Assembly: GCA_022772675.1 (NCBI GenBank)
Contig: JALEZW010000024.1
Span: forward strand, 1 to 64,000
From: Agathobacter sp.
Lineage (GTDB): Bacteria > Bacillota > Clostridia > Lachnospirales > Lachnospiraceae
Length of the DNA: 64,000 nt
Direction: 5' to 3'
Shown: piece by piece, positions 1 through 7,081 of the stretch
Numbering within the stretch: position 1 is the stretch's first letter
Layout of the letters: every line of letters starts with the position of its first letter
Notes under the pieces: generated by a model
What the model was told of the DNA's origin: nothing
Databases searched by the model: none
The model's input: the letters and a program-made list of their open reading frames with translations, nothing else
Program-made: the position numbers and the translations under genes

Positions 1-134
1 AGGCGCTGCACCGTTCCTGAGAGCCTTTGTATAACCTTTGCAACTTTGTCCAATTTGGACTTGCAACAATGTCCATTTTGGCTTTGCAACAATGTCCAAA
101 TTTACTTTGCAACTTTGGGTAATTTTATTTTACA
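1..134. mobile_element. End of an IS21-like insertion sequence (partial)
   Basis: The first 134 bases hold no gene but carry four 23-bp direct repeats and finish in TTTTACA at 128-134, which read on the minus strand is a TGTAAAA terminus. Directly after this boundary a pilin-like reading frame begins to make sense, so the boundary looks like an insertion point. Elements of the IS21 family are known for TG...CA termini and several internal repeats at each end that bind the transposase. The transposase genes would lie to the left, outside the window, so the family assignment is inference from the end structure only. Confidence 0.45.
38..129. repeat. Four direct repeats with a 23-bp period
   Basis: TTGCAAC occurs at 38, 61, 84 and 107, exactly 23 bp apart. 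The first three copies continue with WWTGTCCA; the fourth diverges after TTGCAACTTTG. Two helical turns per unit suggests a protein-binding array. The likeliest role is transposase binding at an IS end; plasmid iterons are the alternative. Confidence 0.7.
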
Positions 135-248
135 ACAAACAATGATGATAAACATCACGATCAGCTGGTCGCTTCCCTTTCTCTTTGACAGAAGTCTGTT
201 CTGTGCTCCGATGATAGCAGAATCAAGTTTCTTTCTGATCTTCTCCAT
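102..248 (-). pseudogene. Small pilin-like membrane protein, truncated by the IS end
   Basis: An ATG at 248 follows a good Shine-Dalgarno (AAAGGAG). The frame gives a basic amphipathic N-terminus (MEKIRKKLDSAIIGAQNR) followed by GSDQLIVMFIIIV, the start of a hydrophobic helix. It then runs into the repeat array and stops after 48 residues. The layout (short positively charged leader, Gly, then a hydrophobic segment) is that of the small pilin-like or VirB2-like proteins encoded near Tad-type ATPases in clostridial conjugative elements. The reading frame after about residue 38 belongs to the inserted DNA, so the gene is very probably inactive. The 33-nt motif of this element lies upstream, as expected for the head of a transcription unit. 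Confidence 0.5.
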
Positions 249-320
249 TTTCACTTTCTCCTTTCCTTTGATTTGCAGGTCCGGCAGAAAGAAATATCAT
301 TTCTGCATCCCTACGTAAAG

Positions 321-353
321 TACATGGAGCCTTCCTTTGCTGATTGCAGAAAA
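321..353 (-). promoter_or_regulatory. Dispersed 33-nt leader motif, copy A
   Basis: On the minus strand the motif reads TTTTCTGCAATCAGC, seven variable bases, then GGCTCCATGTA. It lies about 70 nt upstream of the truncated pilin-like gene. The same motif with the same spacing occurs at 13435, 17236 and 19733. Confidence 0.6.
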
Positions 354-356
354 GGG

Positions 357-392
357 CAAAAAAAATCCCAGGAAATTTTGTTTTCCTGAGAT
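357..392 (-). terminator. Intrinsic terminator of the AAA+ operon
   Basis: On the minus strand the stem TCTCAGGAAA / TTTCCTGGGA has a short AC-AAAA loop and is followed by eight U. It lies 85 nt after the stop codon of the AAA+ ATPase gene and closes that transcription unit. Confidence 0.85.
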
Positions 393-475
393 TTCTATGA
401 AACTATGCAGTTTTCTTCGGGTACCATTCCCACCCCCTGCCCCCTGCCCGACTCCCAGGGGGAAATACCAGCCCA

Positions 476-1594
476 TTAAACGTCACTTTCTGGTTCAAAA
501 TTATATTCAAAGTCTTCTGGAACAAGTAATGATAATTCTTCATCTGTTGGATTCTGTATCAATACTACCCTTTTTGCATGGTTCATGACCAAATCATCAT
601 AAATATTTCTTGCCAATCTTCCATTAGCAAAATGATCACCTTTATGTTCTACTTCATATACAAAATATTCCTTGATTTCATCTTTTAATTCCGCGCTTAA
701 ATGATAATCATTTTTTTCACAAATTGACTCTAGTATACTTGTCAATTCATCAGCAGAATAATCGCTAAATTCAATGAATGTATTAAATCTAGACTGTAAT
801 CCCGGGTTAGATTGAAAAAAAACTTTCATCGGCTCTGTATATCCCGCTACAATAACAACTAAATCCTCCCTGTAGTCCTCAAGTGCTTTTGTCAATTCTG
901 TTAAACATTCTCTTCCGTATGAATCACTATGGTCATTTTCTGTTATACTGTAAGCCTCGTCAATAAACAAAACCCCTCCCTTAGCTCTCTCAATAACTTT
1001 CTTAACCTTTAACGCCGTTTGTCCCTGATATCCGGCAATTAAATCCGTTCTTGAAACTTCCACAAAATGCCCTTTTGATAGTAATCCAAGCTGCTTATAT
1101 ACATGTCCAACTATACGCGCAACTGTGGTTTTTCCCGTTCCCGGATTACCAGTAAATGCCATATGTAATGTCCTTTTTACACTATTTAGTCCGTGTTCAT
1201 TTCTTATTCTTTGAACCGATTGGAATGCTATTAAATCATTTACTTGCTGCTTGACATTAACTAATCCTATCAGTTTATTTAATTCGTCCATTAGCTCAGC
1301 AAGTGATCTTTCATCTCCATAATCTTCATTGTCACTGTCACACACTGATTTTACATAATAATAGCCACAATATTCCAGTAAACAATCATTGAGAGCCTTA
1401 ACAAAAGATTTTATTTCCCTACCCGAATTTTCATTTGATGAGATTTCAGATATTTTGTTTACCATATTCTTAATTTCTTCTTCATCACGTGTATCGACAA
1501 TCTTATTTGCACATTTTGTTATTTTCCCACATGCCTCAATCATAGCATCCAATTTAGATGCAATATCTAAAAAATTTTTTTCATATATATTCAT
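476..1594 (-). CDS. CbxX/CfxQ-type AAA+ ATPase
   Basis: A 372-aa ATPase. Residues 1-95 form a helical N-terminal region without a recognised domain. The AAA+ module has Walker A GNPGTGKTT (about 150-158), the pore-loop segment IAGYQGQT (about 187-194), Walker B VLFIDEA (about 209-215), a sensor-1 segment VIVAGYT and the arginine-finger region NPGLQSRF (about 264-271). These are hallmarks of the CbxX/CfxQ family (rubisco-activase CbbX, SpoVK, EccA of type VII secretion). Such ATPases remodel partner proteins through the pore, so a likely substrate is one of the three proteins encoded upstream. An ATG at 1594 directly follows an in-frame GTG at 1597, which overlaps the stop of the previous gene by one base, so translational coupling is expected. 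It is the last gene of a riboswitch-controlled operon. What it remodels is unknown. Confidence 0.9.
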   Translation of the reverse strand: MNIYEKNFLDIASKLDAMIEACGKITKCANKIVDTRDEEEIKNMVNKISEISSNENSGREIKSFVKALNDCLLEYCGYYYVKSVCDSDNEDYGDERSLAELMDELNKLIGLVNVKQQVNDLIAFQSVQRIRNEHGLNSVKRTLHMAFTGNPGTGKTTVARIVGHVYKQLGLLSKGHFVEVSRTDLIAGYQGQTALKVKKVIERAKGGVLFIDEAYSITENDHSDSYGRECLTELTKALEDYREDLVVIVAGYTEPMKVFFQSNPGLQSRFNTFIEFSDYSADELTSILESICEKNDYHLSAELKDEIKEYFVYEVEHKGDHFANGRLARNIYDDLVMNHAKRVVLIQNPTDEELSLLVPEDFEYNFEPESDV

Positions 1595-1596
1595 CA

Positions 1597-2787
1597 CTAA
1601 AAAATACCCAGTATATTCAGAATCAAGTCCATAATCCCCAATCCCATTGCAACGCCTGCTACGGAATATGCTATCACAAGTTTCCGTTTTAATCTCTCGA
1701 TTGCAGTCTGATGTATACTTTTTTCCTCCTCTAGAATATCAGATAATGCACAAACATCTTCTTTTCTCTTTTCAATTTCTTTTGTAACCGCTTCTTTTAA
1801 TTCAGCACTGTCCTGTTTCAAACCTGTAACTGAGGAATCTATCTCTTTTTGCTGCTCATACATAGCATCAATATCTTCTTTGCACGTTTCTATATTATCC
1901 CACATCTCATCTATCTCAGGTAAATGTTCATATGAATTTATCTGATTAACTGATTTTTGAAGATTCTCTATGGCATGTTCAAAACCATGCATGGCAGCAT
2001 GAATATCCTCAATATCTGACCTGGATTTTGAGATGGATTCCTCTGCTGTGCACACTCTGTCCCAAATTTCATCTACATCCTCTATATGTTCATAATCAAG
2101 AATACTATCAGCAAATCTTTGTAAGGTTTTTATACTTTTCTCAAGACTTGACAATTTCTTATTTATATCTTTTAAATTATCTCTTGATTTTTTCTCAAGG
2201 CTTTGTAATGACCTCCAAATTTCATCAACATTTTCCAGATGTTTTAGCTTATCTAATTTATCCTTATGCTTTTCTAGGACTTTGATCATCTGTTTTTGGT
2301 TACGTACAGCCTCACTGATCTCTTCCTGTGCTTTTCTAGCATTGTCTATCGCCTTTTGGGCCTGATTACTTGCCAGTTCAGCCCCTTTTACAGCAGAAAG
2401 AATGGCTGGGATATATTGCCCGTCCAATGATTCCAAAGCAATATACACCTGGCCCACTGCCTTAATCACGTCCGTATTAACGCCCTGTAATGTAATTAAA
2501 TAATCTTGAATCTGTGATACTATATTATTTAATTCATTTCCAGTGACCTTATGCTCGCCTAAACCGAACAGACCACCTGAAGTCGGCACATGATCTAATC
2601 CAAAATCTGACATTGTTCTTTGAGAAAAAGATTGTAATTCATTCTTTGCATTTTTAAAAGACGTAAATTTCAACTCATGCTCCATCGGAATCATGGTCAA
2701 TTCATTTTGTATCCCATTTTCAACATCAAAATCCGCTACCTCACCTATCTTACCCTGAGATTTTTTCATATCTTCGGTATTTATCAA
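1597..2787 (-). CDS. Tail-anchored coiled-coil protein with threefold repeat
   Basis: A 396-aa protein of unknown function. Most of residues 130-370 is charged and heptad-like, suggesting a long coiled coil. Within it a short motif occurs three times: LKHLENVDEIW (about 181), YEHIEDVDEIW (about 232) and YEHLPEIDEMW (about 286), spaced by 51-54 residues. A single hydrophobic segment at about 371-393 lies at the very C-terminus, as in tail-anchored proteins, so the coiled coil is probably cytoplasmic. The start is TTG, supported by GGAGG seven bases upstream. It is the third gene of the four-gene operon and its stop codon overlaps the AAA+ gene start. The conserved Trp repeats could be docking sites for the neighbouring ATPase; that is inference. 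Confidence 0.8.
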   Translation of the reverse strand: MINTEDMKKSQGKIGEVADFDVENGIQNELTMIPMEHELKFTSFKNAKNELQSFSQRTMSDFGLDHVPTSGGLFGLGEHKVTGNELNNIVSQIQDYLITLQGVNTDVIKAVGQVYIALESLDGQYIPAILSAVKGAELASNQAQKAIDNARKAQEEISEAVRNQKQMIKVLEKHKDKLDKLKHLENVDEIWRSLQSLEKKSRDNLKDINKKLSSLEKSIKTLQRFADSILDYEHIEDVDEIWDRVCTAEESISKSRSDIEDIHAAMHGFEHAIENLQKSVNQINSYEHLPEIDEMWDNIETCKEDIDAMYEQQKEIDSSVTGLKQDSAELKEAVTKEIEKRKEDVCALSDILEEEKSIHQTAIERLKRKLVIAYSVAGVAMGLGIMDLILNILGIF

Positions 2788-2805
2788 ATTCTTGCCTCCA
2801 CTATC

Positions 2806-3162
2806 TTAGTCATCTAATAACTTATCCAATGCTCTATCCATTTCTTCGAATACTTCTTCCCCCTCTGATACAGGTGTCTGCACTGGTTCTCTAACAATAT
2901 TTTTTAATGACTCATCCATTACCTTAGCGGCCTCTTTGTGTCTTCTCTCTATACTCTCTTGAACATATGCTCTCGTGCATGCACTCTTTTCCGCCTCAGC
3001 TTGGAAATCACTCTTTGTATCATTTTTTTCTGCCATAGAGGCACTCGGATTCGTCTGTTCCTTTTCTACATTTTTGTTCTTCGCCTGACTTTTAACTGCC
3101 AAAAATACACCACATCCAATTGTTGCAACAGCAACTATGCCTACTACATATTTTGCCTTCAT
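2806..3162 (-). CDS. Small membrane-anchored protein sharing the 605-aa protein's C-tail
   Basis: A 118-aa protein. Residues 5-24 form one hydrophobic segment (signal anchor), followed by a polar, Lys/Glu-rich linker. The C-terminal half contains SIERRHKEAAKVMDESLKNI and ends in EEMDRALDKLLDD. The same pattern ends the 605-aa protein encoded just upstream (SISKRHMEASEVLRDALETI and EMDQRIRKLLEE). Two otherwise unlike proteins therefore share a tail, perhaps a recognition tag for a common partner such as the AAA+ ATPase. The start has AGAGAGAGG nearby and lies 12 nt after the previous stop, so the gene is co-transcribed. No known family recognised. Confidence 0.75.
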   Translation of the reverse strand: MKAKYVVGIVAVATIGCGVFLAVKSQAKNKNVEKEQTNPSASMAEKNDTKSDFQAEAEKSACTRAYVQESIERRHKEAAKVMDESLKNIVREPVQTPVSEGEEVFEEMDRALDKLLDD

Positions 3163-3174
3163 ATATACCTCTCT

Positions 3175-4992
3175 CTACTCTTCGAGCAATTTTCTTATTC
3201 TTTGATCCATTTCCGCAATTTCCTCGCTATGATCAATATCTTCATAATCTGTTTCGCCATTTTCTTTGATTGTTTCTAATGCATCCCTCAATACTTCAGA
3301 TGCTTCCATATGCCTTTTTGAAATGGAGTTAATCACATCTTCCTTTGCTTTATCGGTTTTTGCAATGGCTACATCCCTTATTTTATCCTGTGTAGTCAGG
3401 ATTTCGTTTCCTTTTTCAATTTTTTCTTTGGTCAATTGGGCTTTCTGTTTCTTGGCAATAAGGCTATTAATTAAATTAATAGCAAGTGCTCCAATAATTC
3501 CTAAAACTATTGCTCCCATAAACATTCCAATTATGCTCGCAAGACTTCCAAATAAAGGTATTTCCACTGCAAACAATGGTATTGTAATTAATCCTTTCTC
3601 TATCACTTCTCCCAATACAATAGTTCCCCCAGCAGTTAAACCAGCTATTATTATTTTACCAACCTCCATCATAAGAATGCCTATTGGCTTATTTTTATTC
3701 CTTGGATCTTTAATATATTCAATCGATTTCTTTAATGACATCCATCCCTGCTTAATAAACATCCAAGCTTTTTTAATTGTATTCACAACCGGACCAAGAA
3801 TTGACATAGCAATCACTGTGACTGCTGTATCTGCAACATTAACTACATTGTTCTTTAAATCAAGGACAAAGGTCACAATCGCATCTTTGACATATTTTAA
3901 AAGGGATTTCAAATTTCTCTTTGCCGACTTAAGCCAAAGAATAAATTTCGCAATTATCTTTTTTATCAACTCTGCCAGCAATGTCATTACAACTGCACGT
4001 GCTGCTTTTTTTCCTACTCTTAAAGTTTCTGCTTTTTGTGATTTTTTTCCTTCTACTCTTGCCCTTTCTTCTGCGTCATTCTTAAGTTTTTCGTATTCTT
4101 TTCTGGCTTTTCTGTCTTTTTCTACATATTCATCTTCATCAAGTCCAAAAAATTCTGCATTTGTCTGACCTTCCCCTTGGCTTCCTTTTTCCCTTTCATG
4201 TTTAGCCCACTTTTCACCATTGTGGTCATTTTTTGATTCATTTGCGGATGAATCCAGTTCGTTAAGATTTTTATCCGAAATTGCAAAATCTACTCTCTCT
4301 TTCTCTGACATAAAAGCATTCGCAGACGGATCACGAATAATTTCCCCTGCTGATACCTGATGATCTTCATGATTTCCATTTTTCCCTACTGGTCGTCCCT
4401 CATCATAAGGCTTGCGCACCGAATTATCTTTAATCTTCTTTTTCCATTCACCATCTATCTTATCATAGGATTCCCATACACCTTTTTTATCATTGTATCG
4501 CTCCTTAGGCTCCCAAATACCCTTTTTTTCATTATAATATGACCATGTCTTTGTTTTCTCATCATATTTATGGTTTTTACTATTTTTGTACTTATACTCT
4601 TCATTGGGATCAGTCTTAAACTGCCCCATATATTTATCATATTTTTCCTTATAATCTGTGTTTGTATTATGGGTCGCAAGCTTACCATATTCAAAATTGT
4701 CTGTAGTCTGAATATGCGCATCATTGCTTAAATCCAATTTCAACATATTATTGTCTTTAATAAAATCCTCACCTGCCTGGATTGCAATTTGATTTGTAAA
4801 TTGTTCCCAAACAGTGTTTAAGATGACATTACCCAAAGCATCCGGATCTCCAATCTGTTCCTTTTGCTCATCTAGAAAATCCAAATCAGCCATCTGTTCG
4901 TCCAGACTCTCTTGTAACTGTCTTTCCAACTCGTCAAAATCTAAACTCTCATGTTTTTTACTTTTTGAAATTGTTGCATTCTCATTTGCCAT
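3175..4992 (-). CDS. 605-aa multi-pass membrane protein with W-repeats and HNH-like motif
   Basis: First gene of the riboswitch operon. Residues 1-130 are acidic and soluble. Residues 143-183 hold four short repeats ending in Trp (YDEKTKTW, YNEKKGIW, YNDKKGVW, YDKIDGEW). Residues 209-254 contain EDHQVSAGEI and, 20 residues on, SDKNLNELDSSANESK, a DH...N...N spacing like that of His-Me finger (HNH) nucleases; this is a motif-level guess. A charged linker follows, then hydrophobic stretches at about 330-354, 383-406, 445-466 and 480-512. The C-terminus (550-605) repeats the tail of the 118-aa protein. The start ATG has GGGAGAGG upstream and sits about 185 nt downstream of the riboswitch terminator. 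The composition suggests a membrane-bound effector or assembly platform. No characterised homologue is known to me. Confidence 0.75.
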   Translation of the reverse strand: MANENATISKSKKHESLDFDELERQLQESLDEQMADLDFLDEQKEQIGDPDALGNVILNTVWEQFTNQIAIQAGEDFIKDNNMLKLDLSNDAHIQTTDNFEYGKLATHNTNTDYKEKYDKYMGQFKTDPNEEYKYKNSKNHKYDEKTKTWSYYNEKKGIWEPKERYNDKKGVWESYDKIDGEWKKKIKDNSVRKPYDEGRPVGKNGNHEDHQVSAGEIIRDPSANAFMSEKERVDFAISDKNLNELDSSANESKNDHNGEKWAKHEREKGSQGEGQTNAEFFGLDEDEYVEKDRKARKEYEKLKNDAEERARVEGKKSQKAETLRVGKKAARAVVMTLLAELIKKIIAKFILWLKSAKRNLKSLLKYVKDAIVTFVLDLKNNVVNVADTAVTVIAMSILGPVVNTIKKAWMFIKQGWMSLKKSIEYIKDPRNKNKPIGILMMEVGKIIIAGLTAGGTIVLGEVIEKGLITIPLFAVEIPLFGSLASIIGMFMGAIVLGIIGALAINLINSLIAKKQKAQLTKEKIEKGNEILTTQDKIRDVAIAKTDKAKEDVINSISKRHMEASEVLRDALETIKENGETDYEDIDHSEEIAEMDQRIRKLLEE

Positions 4993-5176
4993 AATAATAC
5001 CTCTCCCTTAACGCTGGTAGTGTCAAAAACTACCCATTTTTATTATACAACCTTTTTAAGACACATTTTGTCATTCTTTTTTATGACTTGCTACACTCGC
5101 TTTGTAAATTAATCAAAACTCTCAATTTTTGAATGAATCTATACCATAATAATACAATTAGTTATACACCCCTATA

Positions 5177-5205
5177 AAGAAAAACATCATAGTTGCCTAT
5201 GATGT
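5177..5205 (-). terminator. Riboswitch expression-platform terminator
   Basis: On the minus strand the nine-bp stem ACATCATAG / CTATGATGT with loop GCAA is followed directly by UUUUUC. It begins two bases after the 3' strand of the aptamer's P1 stem, so ligand binding probably decides whether it forms. Whether c-di-GMP switches the operon on or off cannot be decided by eye. Confidence 0.85.
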
Positions 5206-5206
5206 C

Positions 5207-5287
5207 ATTCACCAATTGTAACTGGCTGCCATTTCAAAGGCCCTTTAGTTTTGCGTCACTGATTTTCATCAGTTTTGCCCTGAATAA
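5207..5287 (-). ncRNA. Cyclic-di-GMP-I (GEMM-I) riboswitch aptamer
   Basis: The minus strand carries the conserved landmarks of the c-di-GMP-I class in order: GGGCAAA; a P2 hairpin ACTGAT-GAAA-ATCAGT with its GNRA tetraloop; GACGCAAA; CTAAAGGGCC; and TGGCAGCCAG. The flanks ATTCA and TGAAT close P1. An intrinsic terminator follows immediately and a canonical promoter precedes it. The downstream genes are the four-gene AAA+/membrane operon, starting 215 nt away on the same strand. The aptamer class is recognised from its sequence signature and is the strongest functional clue for that operon. Confidence 0.9.
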
Positions 5288-5300
5288 TCTTCTAATGCCT

Positions 5301-5329
5301 ATTATACTCGTCTGATATGTAGATATCAA
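5301..5329 (-). promoter_or_regulatory. SigA promoter of the riboswitch operon
   Basis: Minus-strand TTGATA (5324-5329), a 17-bp spacer and TATAAT (5301-5306). Transcription would start near 5294, just before the aptamer. A second TATAAT-like box at about 5038-5043, nearer the first gene, lacks a well-spaced -35. Confidence 0.8.
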
Positions 5330-5468
5330 TGAGCTCCTATAACAATTCTTCTTCCATGCTCCGGCTGAATATAGGTATTAAATTCATCAATAATCTTCAA
5401 ATTTCTTCCGTTCTTATGAACTTTGACACTTTACACATCGCCAAATCAACAAACGCATCTTCGCTCAT
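5327..5468 (-). pseudogene. Short decayed ORF upstream of the riboswitch promoter
   Basis: An ATG at 5468 with GGAGGAG upstream starts MSEDAFVDLAMCK, but the frame stops after about 23 codons. A shifted frame continues as KNGRNLKIIDEFNTYIQPEH and ends at 5327. This looks like a short gene broken by a frameshift. The product is not recognised. It overlaps the -35 box of the riboswitch promoter. Confidence 0.3.
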
Positions 5469-5571
5469 AATTTATTTCTCCTCCGTCGGATTGTATTTCC
5501 TTTGTTGTATGAACTAAGTATAAAACTATTCCCATATGATCTACATGGTTAAAACACAGTGATAAGAACAT

Positions 5572-5793
5572 CTATCCCGGAAAAATCACATGAATACCAG
5601 CCTTAAAAACCTTAGCCCCAAGTGGTATCAAAATCAGTGTACAACAGAAAACTGCTCCCATCACACACAACACCACCCCGATTGGAAGAAGGATAAACAG
5701 CCACAGGCAGGCTTTTAACAATGCACCTGTTACAGCAAATCCAACCCAGAACAATACCGCTAATATCACCAGACAGATCAAAATTGTAATCAT
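5572..5793 (-). CDS. Small two-helix membrane protein
   Basis: About 73 aa starting MITILICLVIL, almost entirely hydrophobic, with two or three membrane segments. The ATG at 5793 follows AGAGAGGATGG; it lies two bases after the stop of the preceding small gene, so the pair is probably translationally coupled. Short hydrophobic proteins are common next to the regulators of clostridial conjugative elements. No function is recognised. Confidence 0.6.
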   Translation of the reverse strand: MITILICLVILAVLFWVGFAVTGALLKACLWLFILLPIGVVLCVMGAVFCCTLILIPLGAKVFKAGIHVIFPG

Positions 5794-5794
5794 T

Positions 5795-5968
5795 CTACAC
5801 CATCCTCTCTTGAACATCCTTCCATCGATTCAAATTTCCGGAGGCATCATAAATTCTCTCTCCGCAAAATGTTGACTGATTCTCTAAACCAAGCTTTTTG
5901 CTATATTCCTCGTGACATTCCATCTGATCAATCAGTCTGCACATCCTCACTCTTTCCTTTACACTCAT
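5795..5968 (-). CDS. Small conserved-type hypothetical protein (57 aa)
   Basis: The frame runs from ATG (5968) to TAG (5795) and encodes a charged 57-aa protein beginning MSVKERVRMCRLIDQMECH. GGAGACTGCGAG upstream provides the Shine-Dalgarno. It heads a two-gene unit with the membrane protein that follows and is divergent from the XRE regulator at 6171, with an inverted repeat between them. The helical, charged N-terminus suggests a small regulatory or scaffold protein; the family is not identified. Confidence 0.6.
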   Translation of the reverse strand: MSVKERVRMCRLIDQMECHEEYSKKLGLENQSTFCGERIYDASGNLNRWKDVQERMV

Positions 5969-6028
5969 CTCGCAGTCTCCTTTATTTGATTTAAAACCTG
6001 TTCTTTATAGTCTCATTATACGCAACAA

Positions 6029-6047
6029 ACACTTTGTAAAAAAGTGT
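6029..6047. promoter_or_regulatory. Inverted repeat, candidate operator
   Basis: ACACTTTGTAAAAAAGTGT has perfect 7-bp arms (ACACTTT / AAAGTGT). It lies between the divergent small-protein unit (TATAAT-like box at about 6015-6020 on the minus strand) and the XRE regulator gene, so it may bind that regulator. Confidence 0.5.
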
Positions 6048-6104
6048 CACTTCTGCGAAATAGCCCCCTCTATTTCCTCTTTTCCTACCCCAATAGCTAC
6101 GCTC

Positions 6105-6133
6105 TTTCAATTACCAGACTTTTCGTGTATAAT
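6105..6133 (+). promoter_or_regulatory. Promoter of the XRE regulator gene
   Basis: TTTCAA (6105-6110), a 17-bp spacer and a perfect TATAAT (6128-6133), 38 bp before the start codon. The -35 is weak, which fits a regulated promoter. Confidence 0.55.
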
Positions 6134-6170
6134 AAGAGTTATCAAAACACTGACTATCAGGAGGCGCATC

Positions 6171-6677
6171 ATGGGAAGAAAATCTACCAAAGACAACAAG
6201 AACATTTACCATATCAGCCGGGAAGAGGCGAATCTGTCCAGAGAAGCCGCAGCCGAACAAATGGAATTCATCTCTTCTGACCGAATTGAAAAGATTGAAA
6301 ATGAAACCTCCGTCCCGCATCCGGACGAAATTCTTGCAATGGCACAGTGTTACAAGAATCCTTCCCTGTGCAACTACTACTGTTCCCACGAATGCCCGAT
6401 TGGCCAGGAGTATGTCCCGGAAGTAACTGCCAAGGATCTTTCTGTAATCACACTGGAGATGCTCTCCACCTTAAACACACTTTCCCGTGAAAAGGACCGG
6501 CTCATTGATATTGCTGCAGACGGTCAGATCACGGATGACGAAATACCGGACTTTCTGGAAATCAAGGACCATCTGGAAAAAATGTCACTGTCCATTGAAT
6601 CCTTAAAGCTATGGGTGGAACAGACGATTGCCTCCGGAAAAATTGATAAAGAAATGCTGAAAAAAAATCAGAATTGA
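6171..6677 (+). CDS. XRE-family regulator of the mobile element
   Basis: A 168-aa DNA-binding protein. Residues 12-62 form a helix-turn-helix of the XRE type (NLSREAAAEQM, SSDRIEKIENE, PHPDEILAMAQ). A Cys-rich patch NPSLCNYYCSHECPIG follows and may bind a metal or stabilise a turn; the C-terminal half is helical. The ATG has AGGAGG upstream. It is one of very few plus-strand genes of the element and is divergent from the small-protein unit at 5968. This gene type recurs as a conserved backbone gene in Lachnospiraceae integrative elements; its target is probably the shared intergenic region. Confidence 0.75.
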   Translation: MGRKSTKDNKNIYHISREEANLSREAAAEQMEFISSDRIEKIENETSVPHPDEILAMAQCYKNPSLCNYYCSHECPIGQEYVPEVTAKDLSVITLEMLSTLNTLSREKDRLIDIAADGQITDDEIPDFLEIKDHLEKMSLSIESLKLWVEQTIASGKIDKEMLKKNQN

Positions 6678-6702
6678 ATTGTACCAATGCTTTGCCATAA
6701 CA

Positions 6703-6748
6703 TAAAAAGAGCGGCTAATTCGAACTTTTAGTCCAAATTAACCGCTCT
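6703..6748 (-). terminator. Terminator of the toxin-antitoxin operon
   Basis: A long stem AGAGCGG(TTAATT) / (AATTAG)CCGCTCT followed on the minus strand by UUUUU. It lies just after the antitoxin stop codon and could also block reading from the convergent XRE gene. Confidence 0.75.
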
Positions 6749-6751
6749 GTA

Positions 6752-7081
6752 TCATTTGTCCTCTTTTGCTACAACAAACTCCGTTTTACCTAAATCCTCT
6801 GCTGCTAAAATATCAAGCAGACGAAACGCTGGTCCCGTCGGATGTGTCCTGCCACATTCCCATGCTTCGACTGTCTTTTTGGAAACTCCCATATAGGAGG
6901 CAAACACACTCTGAGTCATACCTGCTTTCATTCTGATATTACGAATCTCTTTATCCGAATACTCCTTAACAGGTGATATCATATACGTTTTTACTTTAGC
7001 CTCACCCTGTCCTTTCTCGTAATCAATCGCTTCCTCCAGACCTTGTTTTAAATCATCAAATAATGAACTCAAAGAAATCAC
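6752..7081 (-). CDS. HigA-type antitoxin (XRE helix-turn-helix)
   Basis: A 109-aa protein whose middle part (about residues 45-95) is an XRE domain: RNIRMKAGMTQSVFASYMGV followed by SKKTVEAWECGRTHP. The N-terminal part is predicted to bind the toxin. The gene overlaps the end of the toxin gene by four bases (ATGA), the usual toxin-first HigBA arrangement. The antitoxin would repress the operon through the palindrome in the promoter at 7455-7483. Such pairs stabilise mobile elements. Confidence 0.85.
   Translation of the reverse strand: MISLSSLFDDLKQGLEEAIDYEKGQGEAKVKTYMISPVKEYSDKEIRNIRMKAGMTQSVFASYMGVSKKTVEAWECGRTHPTGPAFRLLDILAAEDLGKTEFVVAKEDK

Noticed and set aside
38-129. CRISPR-like array from the four 23-bp repeats
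   Set aside because: The repeats are contiguous, with no spacers of 26-40 bp and no cas genes; an IS-end or iteron array explains them better.
3266-4168. 300-codon plus-strand frame
   Set aside because: Mirror of the 605-aa gene on the minus strand; no start signals and a biased composition produced by the antisense of Lys/Glu-rich codons.
5329-5517. Plus-strand frame of 62 codons over the riboswitch promoter region
   Set aside because: No Shine-Dalgarno, no recognisable product, and it covers the minus-strand regulatory region.
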